Below, piece after piece: positions 40,804-49,076 of a stretch of DNA of 64,000 nucleotides. The stretch is from contig JBEONO010000017.1 of NCBI GenBank assembly GCA_040544425.1, positions 1-64,000 on the forward strand, written 5' to 3'. The notes under the pieces are model-generated. The model ran no database searches. It was given only the letters and a program-made list of their open reading frames with translations, and was not told where the DNA came from. The stretch's first letter is position 1. Each line of letters starts with the position of its first letter. The position numbers and the translations under genes were made by a program. This DNA is from Solimicrobium sp040544425. GTDB lineage: Bacteria; Pseudomonadota; Gammaproteobacteria; Burkholderiales; Burkholderiaceae_D.

Positions 40804-43308
40804 TCACATAGTCGACACTTTTTCGATCAGATAGTCATGATCGCCTGCGCGCCTTGCGGCGTCCTGCGCTTCGCTGAAATCGGCGGGAAAATCATTGACC
40901 TGGATCGCCAGATTCGCAAATCTGGTGAAATCCAGAATCAGGCGCCGCTCTTCGATGGTGATGAGATCAGACAGCGACGCATGCATCACCCAGTCGTGCA
41001 TCACCGCCAGATTCTGCGGCATCGGTTTGATGAGGCCGGCGCGTACCGGTTCTTTCAGGCGCAATTCCAGCTCCTTGAATCGCGGCAGCAGTTTGAGCGC
41101 CATATCGCAATTGGAGATGACGTCGCCAAATTCGCCGATCTTGAAAGACTGGGCCAGCAGCCGGTCGCGACTGGCGCCGTCGATCTGCATGGCAGTGGCA
41201 ACCTGGATCATCAGGTGATCAGAGGGAGCACGATAGCGCGCACCCAGAGGACTGATCGCCAGGCGCATTAACAGCGCCAGAGTCCGGTTGGGGAAATTAT
41301 CCAGCACGCCGCCGATTGCCAACTGGGTCTGATTCAAGGCATCCTGAATTGACCAGTGCACGTAAGCTGCATCCGCTTCAGGTCGGCCCTCATCTTCAAA
41401 GCGTTTCAGTGTCGCTGAAATCAGATACAGCTGCGACAGGATATCGCCGAGCCGGCCAGAGATCGATTCACGCCGTTTCAGCGAGCTGCCCAAGGCAATC
41501 ATCGCCACGTCAGTCAGCACCGCAAAGGCGGCCGACAGGTGACTGACTGCGCGGTAGTAGCGATGCATGTCTTTCGCGGCCTGTTTCGGTGCGCCGATGA
41601 AGACGCTGCCGGTCCAGGTAGCAAGCACGGTGCGCAGCAGGTTACCGATAAAGAAACGCATATGCCCGAAAAACGCCGCATCAAAATCCAGTAATGATTT
41701 TTTGTGATTCAGTTCCTGTGCCGCGTGCATCTCCTTGAGCACAAACGGATGGGAACGGATCGCGCCCTGTCCGAAGATGATCAGGCAGCGGGTCAGAATG
41801 TTGGCGCCTTCGACCGTGATCGCTATCGGCAACTGCTGATAGGCGCGTGCCAGAAAATTGTCCGGCCCCATGCAAATGCCTTTGCCGCCCAATATATCCA
41901 TGCCGTCATTGACGACTTTGCGGCCACGTTCAGTGACATGGTATTTGACGATGGCAGAAATGACGGCGGGCTTTTCACCCAGATCCAGCGCGACCGCCGA
42001 AAACTGGCGTGCGGCGTCCATCATGTACAGATTGCCGCCCATTCTTGCCAGCGCTTCCTGCACGCCTTCGAACTGACCGATGGCGGTATGAAATTGACGC
42101 CGGATTGCAGCATAGGCGCTGGTACCACGCACCGCCAGTTTGGCCATGCCGACGTTTGACGAAGGCAGCGAAATGGCACGTCCGGCAGCCAGACATTCCA
42201 TCAGCATGCGCCAGCCCTTGCCAAGCTGGGGGATGCCGCCGATGACCCATTCCATCGGAACAAATACATCGGTGCCCGAGGTTGGACCATTCTGAAACAC
42301 GGCATTCAAGGGCCAGTGGCGACGGCCGATGACCACGCCGGGGTGCGCGGTGGGAATCAACGCGCAGGTAATACCGATATCGACTTTGTGACGCAGAAGA
42401 TTGTCTGGATCCATCACGCGAAACGCCAGGCCCAGCAGGCTCGCCACTGGCGCCAGCGTGATATAGCGTTTGGACCAGCTCACGCGCAGGCCGAGCGTCA
42501 GTTTTCCTTCGAACTCGGCGTGACAGACGATGCCGACATCGGGAATGGCGGCCGCATCGGAACCGGCGTAGGGATTGGTCAGGGCGAAACAGGGTATTTC
42601 CAGACCGCTGGCCAGACGCGGCAGGTAATAGTCCTTTTGGCGATCGGTACCATAGTGCAGCAACAACTCGGCCGGCCCCAGGGAATTGGGTACCATCACC
42701 GATACCGCCAAGGCCGAACACTGACTGGAGAGCTTCATCACGACCTGGGAATGCATGTAGGCGGAAAATTCCTTGCCACCGTATTTTTTGGGAATGATCA
42801 TCGCCAAAAAACCTTTGTCCTTGATGAATTGCCAGTCCTCGGGCGGCAGGTCGTGCCAGATCTGGGTAGTATCCCAATCCCTGACCATGCCACACAGTTC
42901 ATTGACCTCATTATCCAGAAATGCCTGCTCTTCATCAGTCAAAGACGGGGCGGGAAAGTTCAGTAATTTATTCCAGTCAGGTTTGCCGGAGAACAGATCG
43001 GCGTCCCACCAGATGGTCCCGGCTTCGAGCGCATCACGTTCGGTGTCGGACATGACTGGCAAAATCTGTTTGAATTTGGCGAGGATGGCAGGCGTGACCA
43101 GGCCAAGCCGCAGGGAGGGAATTGCCAGTAGCAGGGTTGGGATGCCGAGCCACAGCAGCAGCAAGACGCTGACAGAAAACGGAATCGTTGCGCTGAAAAA
43201 GCCCAGCTCAATCCATACGATCACGAACACAGCCCAATACAGGCCGGCCAGATCGAAATATACCAGCGCCGCGATGGCCAGCAATGCCACCAGTATCCAT
43301 ACTGTCAT
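40804..43308 (-). CDS. fadE: acyl-CoA dehydrogenase FadE
   Basis: This 834-aa protein matches the long FadE type of acyl-CoA dehydrogenase (E. coli FadE is 814 aa). It has two or three N-terminal membrane segments, the acyl-CoA dehydrogenase N domain (FLAMIIPKKYGGKEFSAYMHSQ), the FAD/substrate region (CFALTNPYAGSDAAA), the LPSSNVGMAKLAVRGTSAYAAIRRQF region and the FadE-specific C-terminal domain (GARYRAPSD). It carries out the first oxidation step of fatty acid beta-oxidation at the inner membrane. A 34-aa membrane peptide is encoded 12 bases upstream on the same strand, so the two genes are probably co-transcribed. Confidence 0.95.
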   Translation of the reverse strand: MTVWILVALLAIAALVYFDLAGLYWAVFVIVWIELGFFSATIPFSVSVLLLLWLGIPTLLLAIPSLRLGLVTPAILAKFKQILPVMSDTERDALEAGTIWWDADLFSGKPDWNKLLNFPAPSLTDEEQAFLDNEVNELCGMVRDWDTTQIWHDLPPEDWQFIKDKGFLAMIIPKKYGGKEFSAYMHSQVVMKLSSQCSALAVSVMVPNSLGPAELLLHYGTDRQKDYYLPRLASGLEIPCFALTNPYAGSDAAAIPDVGIVCHAEFEGKLTLGLRVSWSKRYITLAPVASLLGLAFRVMDPDNLLRHKVDIGITCALIPTAHPGVVIGRRHWPLNAVFQNGPTSGTDVFVPMEWVIGGIPQLGKGWRMLMECLAAGRAISLPSSNVGMAKLAVRGTSAYAAIRRQFHTAIGQFEGVQEALARMGGNLYMMDAARQFSAVALDLGEKPAVISAIVKYHVTERGRKVVNDGMDILGGKGICMGPDNFLARAYQQLPIAITVEGANILTRCLIIFGQGAIRSHPFVLKEMHAAQELNHKKSLLDFDAAFFGHMRFFIGNLLRTVLATWTGSVFIGAPKQAAKDMHRYYRAVSHLSAAFAVLTDVAMIALGSSLKRRESISGRLGDILSQLYLISATLKRFEDEGRPEADAAYVHWSIQDALNQTQLAIGGVLDNFPNRTLALLMRLAISPLGARYRAPSDHLMIQVATAMQIDGASRDRLLAQSFKIGEFGDVISNCDMALKLLPRFKELELRLKEPVRAGLIKPMPQNLAVMHDWVMHASLSDLITIEERRLILDFTRFANLAIQVNDFPADFSEAQDAARRAGDHDYLIEKVSTM

Positions 43309-43320
43309 GACCGCGCTCCA

Positions 43321-43425
43321 TTAATCCGATTGTGCCCAGGCGTTCCAGGCAGGACGAACGATGAAGACCATCAATCCGGTCATGAATAAACTGATCGTCA
43401 GAGCGAGTATGAAATTGTTTGACAT
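43321..43425 (-). CDS. 34-aa small membrane protein upstream of fadE
   Basis: The minus strand encodes a 34-residue protein with one hydrophobic segment (NFILALTISLFMTGLMVFIV) and a short polar, Trp-containing tail (RPAWNAWAQSD). A strong ribosome-binding site (GAGGAAATACC) lies directly before its ATG, and the stop is 12 bases before the fadE start. Size, context and start signals support a real small protein, perhaps a FadE-associated membrane peptide. I know no named family for it. Confidence 0.65.
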   Translation of the reverse strand: MSNNFILALTISLFMTGLMVFIVRPAWNAWAQSD

Positions 43426-43465
43426 GGTATTTCCTCTTTGATTAAACAGCCGGACAACAACCAGA

Positions 43466-43753
43466 TTAAATCTGGTTTTTCAAATAGCGGAACGCTTTCT
43501 GCAAAGCCGCAAATATTGTTTCGATTTCCTGCATCAGAACATTCCAGGACTGTTCGGTAGCCGTTTTCAATTCAAGCAGTTTTGCTGACACAGACTCGCA
43601 CTGCTGTCTGAGCTTGGCCATCTCATCGCGGTAAATCGACTGCGTCACGCTGTCGCGCTGGCGGCCAAATTCTTCCAGTTCCAGCATGGAGATTTTCATT
43701 TCAACGAGTTGATTTTCCATGCCTGCCCGATATTGCTCTTTTGGTGACATCAT
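43466..43753 (-). CDS. small coiled-coil protein
   Basis: This 95-aa protein is predicted to be almost entirely helical, with heptad-like hydrophobic spacing (LVEMKISMLELEEFG, MAKLRQQCESVSAKLLEL). It has no signal peptide or membrane segment. GGAG precedes two consecutive ATG codons, and the outer one is used here. It lies between the repeat-rich WXXGXW protein gene and the 34-aa gene, all on the same strand. The family is not recognised. Confidence 0.65.
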   Translation of the reverse strand: MMSPKEQYRAGMENQLVEMKISMLELEEFGRQRDSVTQSIYRDEMAKLRQQCESVSAKLLELKTATEQSWNVLMQEIETIFAALQKAFRYLKNQI

Positions 43754-43798
43754 ATTTTTTTCTCCGACTTGGACTGGCAGCTTGAGCCTGCCTGCGCA

Positions 43799-44809
43799 TT
43801 ATTTTTCTTTATGATCTTCCCCATGTCCGGCAGGGCGATTCTCATGCTGCTGAGCCGGATGCTGCTGTGGTTGATTTTCGTGTTGAGGCTGAGGCTGACG
43901 CTGTTGCGGCTGATTTTCGTGTTGAGGCTGAGGCTGACGCTGTTGCGGCTGATTTTCGTGTTGCGGCTGAGGCTGACGCTGCTGTGGTCGATTTTCATGT
44001 TGCGGCTGAGGCTGACGCTGTTGTTGCTGATTCTCGCGTTGCGGCTGAGGCGCACGTGCCTGCGGTCTTTGCTGTGACGCTGCAGCGCGCTCGGCTCTGG
44101 TGTGCTCGACATTGGCGGCATTGTAGGCGCCCGGTTCCGGCGTGGCGGCGACTCGCGGCGCGCCGTGATTGACCGACATGCGCTGATCCGGCATGGTATG
44201 TGCCTGAGTTTCGTGTTCCGCCTGACGCGAGGTAGCCTGGTTATGCGGCATGCTGTTAATGATCTGCTCGTTCTTCGATGCACTCATCTGCACACCACCC
44301 CGGCCGCCGTTGAAACTGACGTGAGTGTTTTGCACATTGGTGACACGGGATGAATAGACATTGGTCACGTGCACATTGCTGACATTATTGACGGTCCGGT
44401 TGTAGCTGAACGAACCGCGATCCCAATAGCCACCCTGATATCCGACACCGGCATAACCATGACCGTAATTAATCCCGCCGTAATAACCGATATGGTCGCC
44501 CCAGTAGCCGCGATTCCACGAATAATTATTACCCTCATGTCCCCAGTAACCAGGTGTCCAGAGTGCCCCGACATACGGCGCGTTGACCCAGGTGCCAGGC
44601 ACCCAGTAATAATCGTTTTCATTCGGGTTCCATGACCAGTAACCCGGCGTCCACAAATAACCATCACCCGGAATCGCCGGCTGCTCATACACCGGCAATT
44701 CAGGTGGCGGCAATTCAATGCCAACCGACACTGAAATCTGCGCATGCACCAGCGGCGCCATGGCAAACATCATTGACAGCAACAACGGTTTGTAGAGATA
44801 GGTTTTCAT
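43799..44809 (-). CDS. WXXGXW (YXWGXW) repeat protein with Gln/Pro-rich tail
   Basis: This 336-aa protein has a signal peptide (LLLSMMFAMAPLVHA). An N-terminal half follows with repeated W-x-x-G-x-W units (YLWTPGYWSW, YYWVPGTWV, ALWTPGYWG, YSWNRGYWG), the BcpO-type pattern common in Burkholderiales. The C-terminal ~130 residues are low-complexity and rich in Gln, Pro, His and Glu, with five copies of a 13-residue unit (QPQPQHENQPQQR). It is probably periplasmic or outer-membrane associated; the function is unknown. The ATG at 44809 gives the best signal peptide. Confidence 0.8.
   Translation of the reverse strand: MKTYLYKPLLLSMMFAMAPLVHAQISVSVGIELPPPELPVYEQPAIPGDGYLWTPGYWSWNPNENDYYWVPGTWVNAPYVGALWTPGYWGHEGNNYSWNRGYWGDHIGYYGGINYGHGYAGVGYQGGYWDRGSFSYNRTVNNVSNVHVTNVYSSRVTNVQNTHVSFNGGRGGVQMSASKNEQIINSMPHNQATSRQAEHETQAHTMPDQRMSVNHGAPRVAATPEPGAYNAANVEHTRAERAAASQQRPQARAPQPQRENQQQQRQPQPQHENRPQQRQPQPQHENQPQQRQPQPQHENQPQQRQPQPQHENQPQQHPAQQHENRPAGHGEDHKEK
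43872..44066. repeat. 39-bp tandem repeat, five copies, in-frame
   Basis: A 39-base unit starts at 43872, 43911, 43950, 43989 and 44028. The three lower-coordinate copies are nearly identical, and divergence increases toward 44066. It encodes the 13-residue Gln/Pro/His repeat of the WXXGXW protein. Copy number could change by slippage without breaking the frame. Confidence 0.85.
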
Positions 44810-44960
44810 GCAGGTCCATTTACGTCGCAGCACGCGACAACAAGTGATGATCGGAAAACCGTATCATGGACTTTCTGCAGCGGGTGTCTGTATCCTGGCG
44901 CACATAGGACTATATGGAGGGCGTGTTGAACTTATTTCGGCCTTGCCCAACGTTGCCCGC

Positions 44961-45542
44961 CTATTCGGCTTTTCTCGTCAACGCATACACCGCGCTAACC
45001 CAAAGGATAAGCCCGATCCCCAACGATCCAATCGCACTCGCAGGACCTGCGACTGACAGCCACGGATACGCAATGGCCCACGCCATCAACGCGATACCGG
45101 ATACATAGTGCGGGAAGTAACGAAACAGGTGTGCCAGTGGCATGAAGTGCGCGCCGATAATAAAGATTACCGCAGGGATCGCCCATTCCGGTTTGCCCAC
45201 ATTGTTCAAGACGTTCACGGTGATCAGGATCGCCACCCATTATCCGACGTTGACGATATGGAAGCGGCTATCGGTATTCTTTTTCTGTACCGGGTCGATC
45301 ATGTCCACGGCGGCTTTGTTGTGCCGGTAGACCGTGATCGCGCACAGCAGCAATAACAGGCCGATCAGCACAACACTGATCAATAAACTCCAGTTGGAGG
45401 GATGGGACGCCTGCGCCCAGTTACTGATCCAGGCGCAACCGAATACGGAAAAAAACATGGCACCGATGGCGCGGCCGGCCCGTGCCGCTGATGGGACGGT
45501 TGCGGTGTTTGAAAAATTTGCGATGTTGGATTGCTGTGTCAT
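44961..45542 (-). pseudogene. integral membrane protein gene split by an in-frame stop
   Basis: Two minus-strand segments in the same frame make one ~193-aa membrane protein. The first (45542-45240) starts MTQQSNIANFSN and has membrane segments near IGAMFFSVFGCAWISN and LLISVVLIGLLLLLCAI. It ends FHIVNVG followed by TAA at 45240-45242. Reading on without a shift gives WVAILITVNVLNNVG, then three more hydrophobic segments to the real stop at 44961. One base change (CAA or CAG to a stop) is the simplest cause. A GGGGGCAG ribosome-binding site precedes the ATG. The family is not identified. Readthrough or a sequencing error are alternatives. Confidence 0.75.
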
Positions 45543-45673
45543 GTCTGCCCCCTGGCTTGGTTTGATTTCAGAAACTGCTGTTGATGCATGCAGTCTGGCA
45601 GGGACAGGGGAGACGGGTAATTGCCAACTGTCAGGACATGTGGGTGACAAACGTCATGACATGCCGAGGGCAT

Positions 45674-45695
45674 AAAAAAACCGCCACTGGCGGTT
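45674..45695 (-). terminator. rho-independent terminator after the 46-aa gene
   Basis: A 7-bp stem (AACCGCC / GGCGGTT) with a 3-base loop is followed on the minus strand by seven Ts. It lies 37 bases downstream of the 46-aa membrane protein gene, which supports that gene being a real short transcription unit. Confidence 0.8.
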
Positions 45696-45731
45696 CGACG
45701 GGATCGGTAATCCGTGGCAAAGCTGTGCCGA

Positions 45732-45872
45732 TTACATCAATCGTGGCAAAACGATCACAGTTGATACTGCCAGAGCGGACAACAAAAACAGGCTCCAGAA
45801 GGAGTCATTGGCGAAAAATGTCGACAGGTCGGATTCATTGAAATCCTGGATACGTTGGATAAAAGCAGTCAT
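45732..45872 (-). CDS. 46-aa small membrane protein
   Basis: The minus strand encodes a 46-residue protein with an amphipathic N-terminus (MTAFIQRIQDFNESDLSTFF) and a hydrophobic C-terminal segment (LFLLSALAVSTVIVLPRLM). GAGG precedes the ATG and a strong terminator follows, so it looks like a monocistronic small-protein gene. It is divergent from the formate-THF ligase gene. The family is not recognised. Confidence 0.62.
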   Translation of the reverse strand: MTAFIQRIQDFNESDLSTFFANDSFWSLFLLSALAVSTVIVLPRLM

Positions 45873-46158
45873 GGTAGGCCTCATTTGAAATTAATTTGGT
45901 TTTTGCACACTCACTATATTGCAGCGCAACATATAACTCCAATTGTGTTTTCTGATAGTGATTATACGTTTTATGAATGATTGTTTTTATTGTTATGAGC
46001 CGGAAAAGTGTGCGATCGAGCCAGTGGCGCTCTGGGATGGAGCAAAAGTTGGCTGCACCGGACATGGTCAAAAGCTTATCAAAACTTGCAAGCAGTCAAC
46101 AGAGGAATCCGGGATAATAGCAGCCATCCAAAAATCAACCCAATATCAAGGAATTCCC

Positions 46159-47832
46159 ATGAAGAGCGACTTAGAGATTGCCCAGGCAGCCAGACTAAAA
46201 AAAATCATCCCCTTAGCCGCTGAAAAAATCGGTATTCCTGAAGACGCTCTGAGTCCTTATGGACATTACAAAGCCAAACTCTCGCTCGACTACATCCGCT
46301 CACTCGTTGACCAGCCGCAAGGAAAATTAATCCTCGTTACCGCGATTTCACCCACGCCCGCCGGTGAGGGCAAATCCACGACCACAGTCGGACTGACTGA
46401 TGCGATGAATGCGATCGGCAAAAAAACGCTGACCTGCATCCGTGAACCCTCGCTCGGTCCGGTATTTGGCATGAAAGGCGGCGCAACCGGTGGCGGCCGG
46501 GCGCAGGTGGTGCCGATGGAAGATATCAATCTGCATTTCACCGGTGACTTCAATGCCATCGCCCTGGCCAACAATCTGCTGGCGGCACTGATCGACAATC
46601 ACATCCATCACGGCAATGCACTGAAAATCGACACGCGCCGCATTACCTGGAAACGGGTCATCGATATGAATGACCGCGCCCTGCGCAAGATCACCATTGG
46701 CCTGGGCGGCCCGGGAAATGGTTTTGTGCGGGAAGACGGCTTCGATATTGTGGTGGCCTCGGAAGTGATGGCGATATTCTGTCTGGCCAACGACTTTCAG
46801 GATTTGAAAAATCGCCTCGGCAGGATTGTGGTTGGCACCAGCTTTGACAAGACACCGATCCTGGCCAGCGATCTGGACGGACATGGCGCGATGGCGGCCT
46901 TGTTGGCAGAAGCCTTCGCACCGAATGTTGTGCAAACCCTGGAAGGCAATATCGCCTTGCTGCACGGCGGCCCGTTCGCCAATATCGCGCATGGCTGCAA
47001 TTCGGTGATAGCCACCAAGACGGCCTTGAAACTGGCCGACTATGTGGTGACCGAAGCCGGGTTCGGTGCCGATCTTGGCGCAGAAAAATTTATCGATATC
47101 AAATGCCGCAAATCCGGTCTGGTGCCGTCGGCAGTAGTGCTGGTCGCCACCGTGCGTTCGCTGAAATATCATGGCGGGGTTGAAGTGAAGGACACCGGCA
47201 AGGAAAATCTGGATGCGCTCAAAAAGGGGCTGGTCAATCTGGAAAAGCACATCACCAATATCCGCGATCACTACGGCATGCCCTGCGTGGTGGCGATCAA
47301 TCACTTCACGCATGACACCGATGCCGAGATTGACTTGCTCAAGTCTGCGGCCGCACGCTATGGCGTCGAAGTGATCCTGGCCAGACATTGGGCCGAGGGT
47401 GGTGCCGGTGCGACCGATCTGGCGCATGCGGTGGTCAAGCTGTGCGAACAGCCGTCACGCATGACCTTTGTGTATGAAGACAACATCCCCTTGATCGATA
47501 AAATCAGAACCGTGGCCAGCAAGATTTACGGCGCGGGCGAAGTGTCGGCCGATAAAGCCATTCTGAAAAAACTGACCGAATATGAAGATGACGGTTATGG
47601 CCACTACCCGGTATGCATCGCGAAGACACAGTACTCATTTTCAACCGACGCGAGCCTGCGCGGCGCGCCGACCGGGCACACCTTGAATATCCGTGAAGTG
47701 CGTCTGTCGGCCGGTGCCGAATTTATCGTGGTGGTATGTGGCGACATCATGACTATGCCGGGCCTGCCGAAAGTTCCTGCGGCCAATTCGATTGATGCGG
47801 ATGCCAATGGGAAAATTTCAGGATTGTTCTAG
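46159..47832 (+). CDS. fhs: formate--tetrahydrofolate ligase
   Basis: This 557-aa enzyme matches Fhs along its whole length. It makes 10-formyl-THF from formate, THF and ATP in one-carbon metabolism. The ATP-binding loop [11 protein letters not shown], the conserved [19 protein letters not shown] signature, [11 protein letters not shown] and the C-terminal [18 protein letters not shown] are all present. The ATG at 46159 has AAGGA eight bases upstream; a longer frame from 45943 runs through non-coding sequence. It is cytosolic and apparently monocistronic, followed by repeats. Confidence 0.97.
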   Translation: MKSDLEIAQAARLKKIIPLAAEKIGIPEDALSPYGHYKAKLSLDYIRSLVDQPQGKLILVTAISPTPAGEGKSTTTVGLTDAMNAIGKKTLTCIREPSLGPVFGMKGGATGGGRAQVVPMEDINLHFTGDFNAIALANNLLAALIDNHIHHGNALKIDTRRITWKRVIDMNDRALRKITIGLGGPGNGFVREDGFDIVVASEVMAIFCLANDFQDLKNRLGRIVVGTSFDKTPILASDLDGHGAMAALLAEAFAPNVVQTLEGNIALLHGGPFANIAHGCNSVIATKTALKLADYVVTEAGFGADLGAEKFIDIKCRKSGLVPSAVVLVATVRSLKYHGGVEVKDTGKENLDALKKGLVNLEKHITNIRDHYGMPCVVAINHFTHDTDAEIDLLKSAAARYGVEVILARHWAEGGAGATDLAHAVVKLCEQPSRMTFVYEDNIPLIDKIRTVASKIYGAGEVSADKAILKKLTEYEDDGYGHYPVCIAKTQYSFSTDASLRGAPTGHTLNIREVRLSAGAEFIVVVCGDIMTMPGLPKVPAANSIDADANGKISGLF

Positions 47833-47866
47833 GACTACTGCATCATAAATTTAGATGTTCCGTCCA

Positions 47867-47936
47867 GGCGACCCCGTCTGGGCGACCCCGTCTAGGCGAC
47901 CCCGTCTAGGCGACCCCGTCTAGGCGACCCCGTCTT
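47867..47936. repeat. 14-bp tandem repeat, five copies
   Basis: Five head-to-tail copies of GGCGACCCCGTCTA (the last ends in T, the first in G) run without spacers just after the fhs stop codon. Their final GTCTTTCCCGCGG merges into the REP-like palindrome that follows, so the array probably arose by slippage at the edge of that element. The lack of unique spacers rules out a CRISPR array. Confidence 0.9.
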
Positions 47937-48046
47937 TCCCGCGGTTTCAGGCGGGAATACAGTGGCGTTTTCGGTGTTAATTAAAACGACTTGCCCGTTG
48001 AATCAACAGCCTAACGACACTAGGTTCCCGCCTGAAACCGCGGGAA
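47936..48046. repeat. REP-like inverted repeat
   Basis: TTCCCGCGGTTTCAGGCGGGAA (47936-47957, 22 bases) returns as its exact inverse complement at 48025-48046 across 67 bases. Each arm is itself partly self-complementary. A related element lies at 56336-56435. These look like members of a dispersed 'cgtcattcccgc' palindrome family found between genes. This one sits between fhs and the convergent membrane gene and could also end transcripts from both sides. Confidence 0.8.
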
Positions 48047-48093
48047 CGACGAGAACGTGCCGGGGTAAATTTGTGACACCGTGGTACTGGTAG

Positions 48094-48936
48094 TCAATGA
48101 AGAAAGCGGCGCGATCCAAGCTGAACGATTGCCGCCGCCAGCACCGCAAGAACAAAAGCCACGGCTACGCCAGCACCGTGCAGCAGTAGTGCCAGGGTAA
48201 AACAAAAGGTTGAGAAGGAATACCAGCCGAGCATCATCCCCTTCAAAAACAGAATGGCAAATTCCCGGCCCGCACTGCGATGCGAAAACACGGTCAGGAT
48301 GCTGCTCATGACCGGAAACATCATCAGAATACCGGCCAGGCGCGGTCCTAGATTGTGCGCAGAATAAGTGATTAACATCACCAGCGCTGCGCCCAAAATC
48401 ATACGCAGGGGCAGGTCGTATCTGACCGGTTTGATCTTCACGACAGGAAGAGTCACCACCGGGAACAGGCGCGGCGCGACCACCACCGACACCAGCGCGA
48501 GCAGCGCCGCCTGAACCAGTGACATCGGCACGGCAGCCAGACCCAGCACAGCAATAAAATAAACCAGCAAGGCCACCACCAAACATCCCACCCAGTGCAG
48601 GCGCATCGCGGCCCACGAATAACCGAGACTGAATACCACAATCGCCAACACGGCAGACAACGTGCCGGTTGCAGCAGTAGCGGCAAACTCCGCGCCATGG
48701 TCGAGCGCGACAAACAGCAGGATAGGTCCGGCAATGATCGGAAATGCTGACAGCCACCCGGCAACCTTGGGTCCCCAGCGACGACCGGCCAGGGTGACCA
48801 GTCCGATCAGGGTTGGAACGAGCAGCAGTTTGATGAGACAGAGAATCGACAAGATTTTTATACCGGGTGCTTGCGCGGCACATTGCAACAGAACAGCGTC
48901 AGCGACACCCTCGTGAAAAGTGCCGTATCTTGCCAC
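48094..48936 (-). CDS. polytopic membrane protein, function unknown
   Basis: This protein of up to 280 aa has about eight hydrophobic segments (LCLIKLLLVPTLIGLVTLAG, FPIIAGPILLFVAL, LVVALLVYFIAVLGLAAVP, LAGILMMFPVMSSILTVFSH and others). The sequence GRRWGPKVAGWLSAFPIIAGP recurs near the end in the form GPRLAGILMMFPVMSS, so it is probably an internal duplication of two ~4-helix halves, typical of small transporters. Family members are annotated only as membrane proteins. The true start may lie ~25 codons inside the frame (near IKILSILCL), where no ATG is available. Confidence 0.75.
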   Translation of the reverse strand: MARYGTFHEGVADAVLLQCAAQAPGIKILSILCLIKLLLVPTLIGLVTLAGRRWGPKVAGWLSAFPIIAGPILLFVALDHGAEFAATAATGTLSAVLAIVVFSLGYSWAAMRLHWVGCLVVALLVYFIAVLGLAAVPMSLVQAALLALVSVVVAPRLFPVVTLPVVKIKPVRYDLPLRMILGAALVMLITYSAHNLGPRLAGILMMFPVMSSILTVFSHRSAGREFAILFLKGMMLGWYSFSTFCFTLALLLHGAGVAVAFVLAVLAAAIVQLGSRRFLH

Positions 48937-49076
48937 GATTGTATTTTTGAGACAACCGCAGAGATCTTGTGCAAAGCATTCACAAATTTATTTACTTGGC
49001 TAAGTGAACTCGCTACTCTCTTACCACCCTGCCATGTTCAGCCGGATTCATCCCTACCATTCCCATAAGGATCAGC

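Noticed and set aside
43867..44172. A plus-strand frame with repeated VDFRVEAEADAV units
   Set aside because: It is the antisense reading of the 39-bp repeats in the WXXGXW protein gene, whose signal peptide and W-x-x-G-x-W units show the true frame.
47867..47936. Possible CRISPR array
   Set aside because: The 14-bp units are directly adjacent with no spacers, and there are no cas genes.
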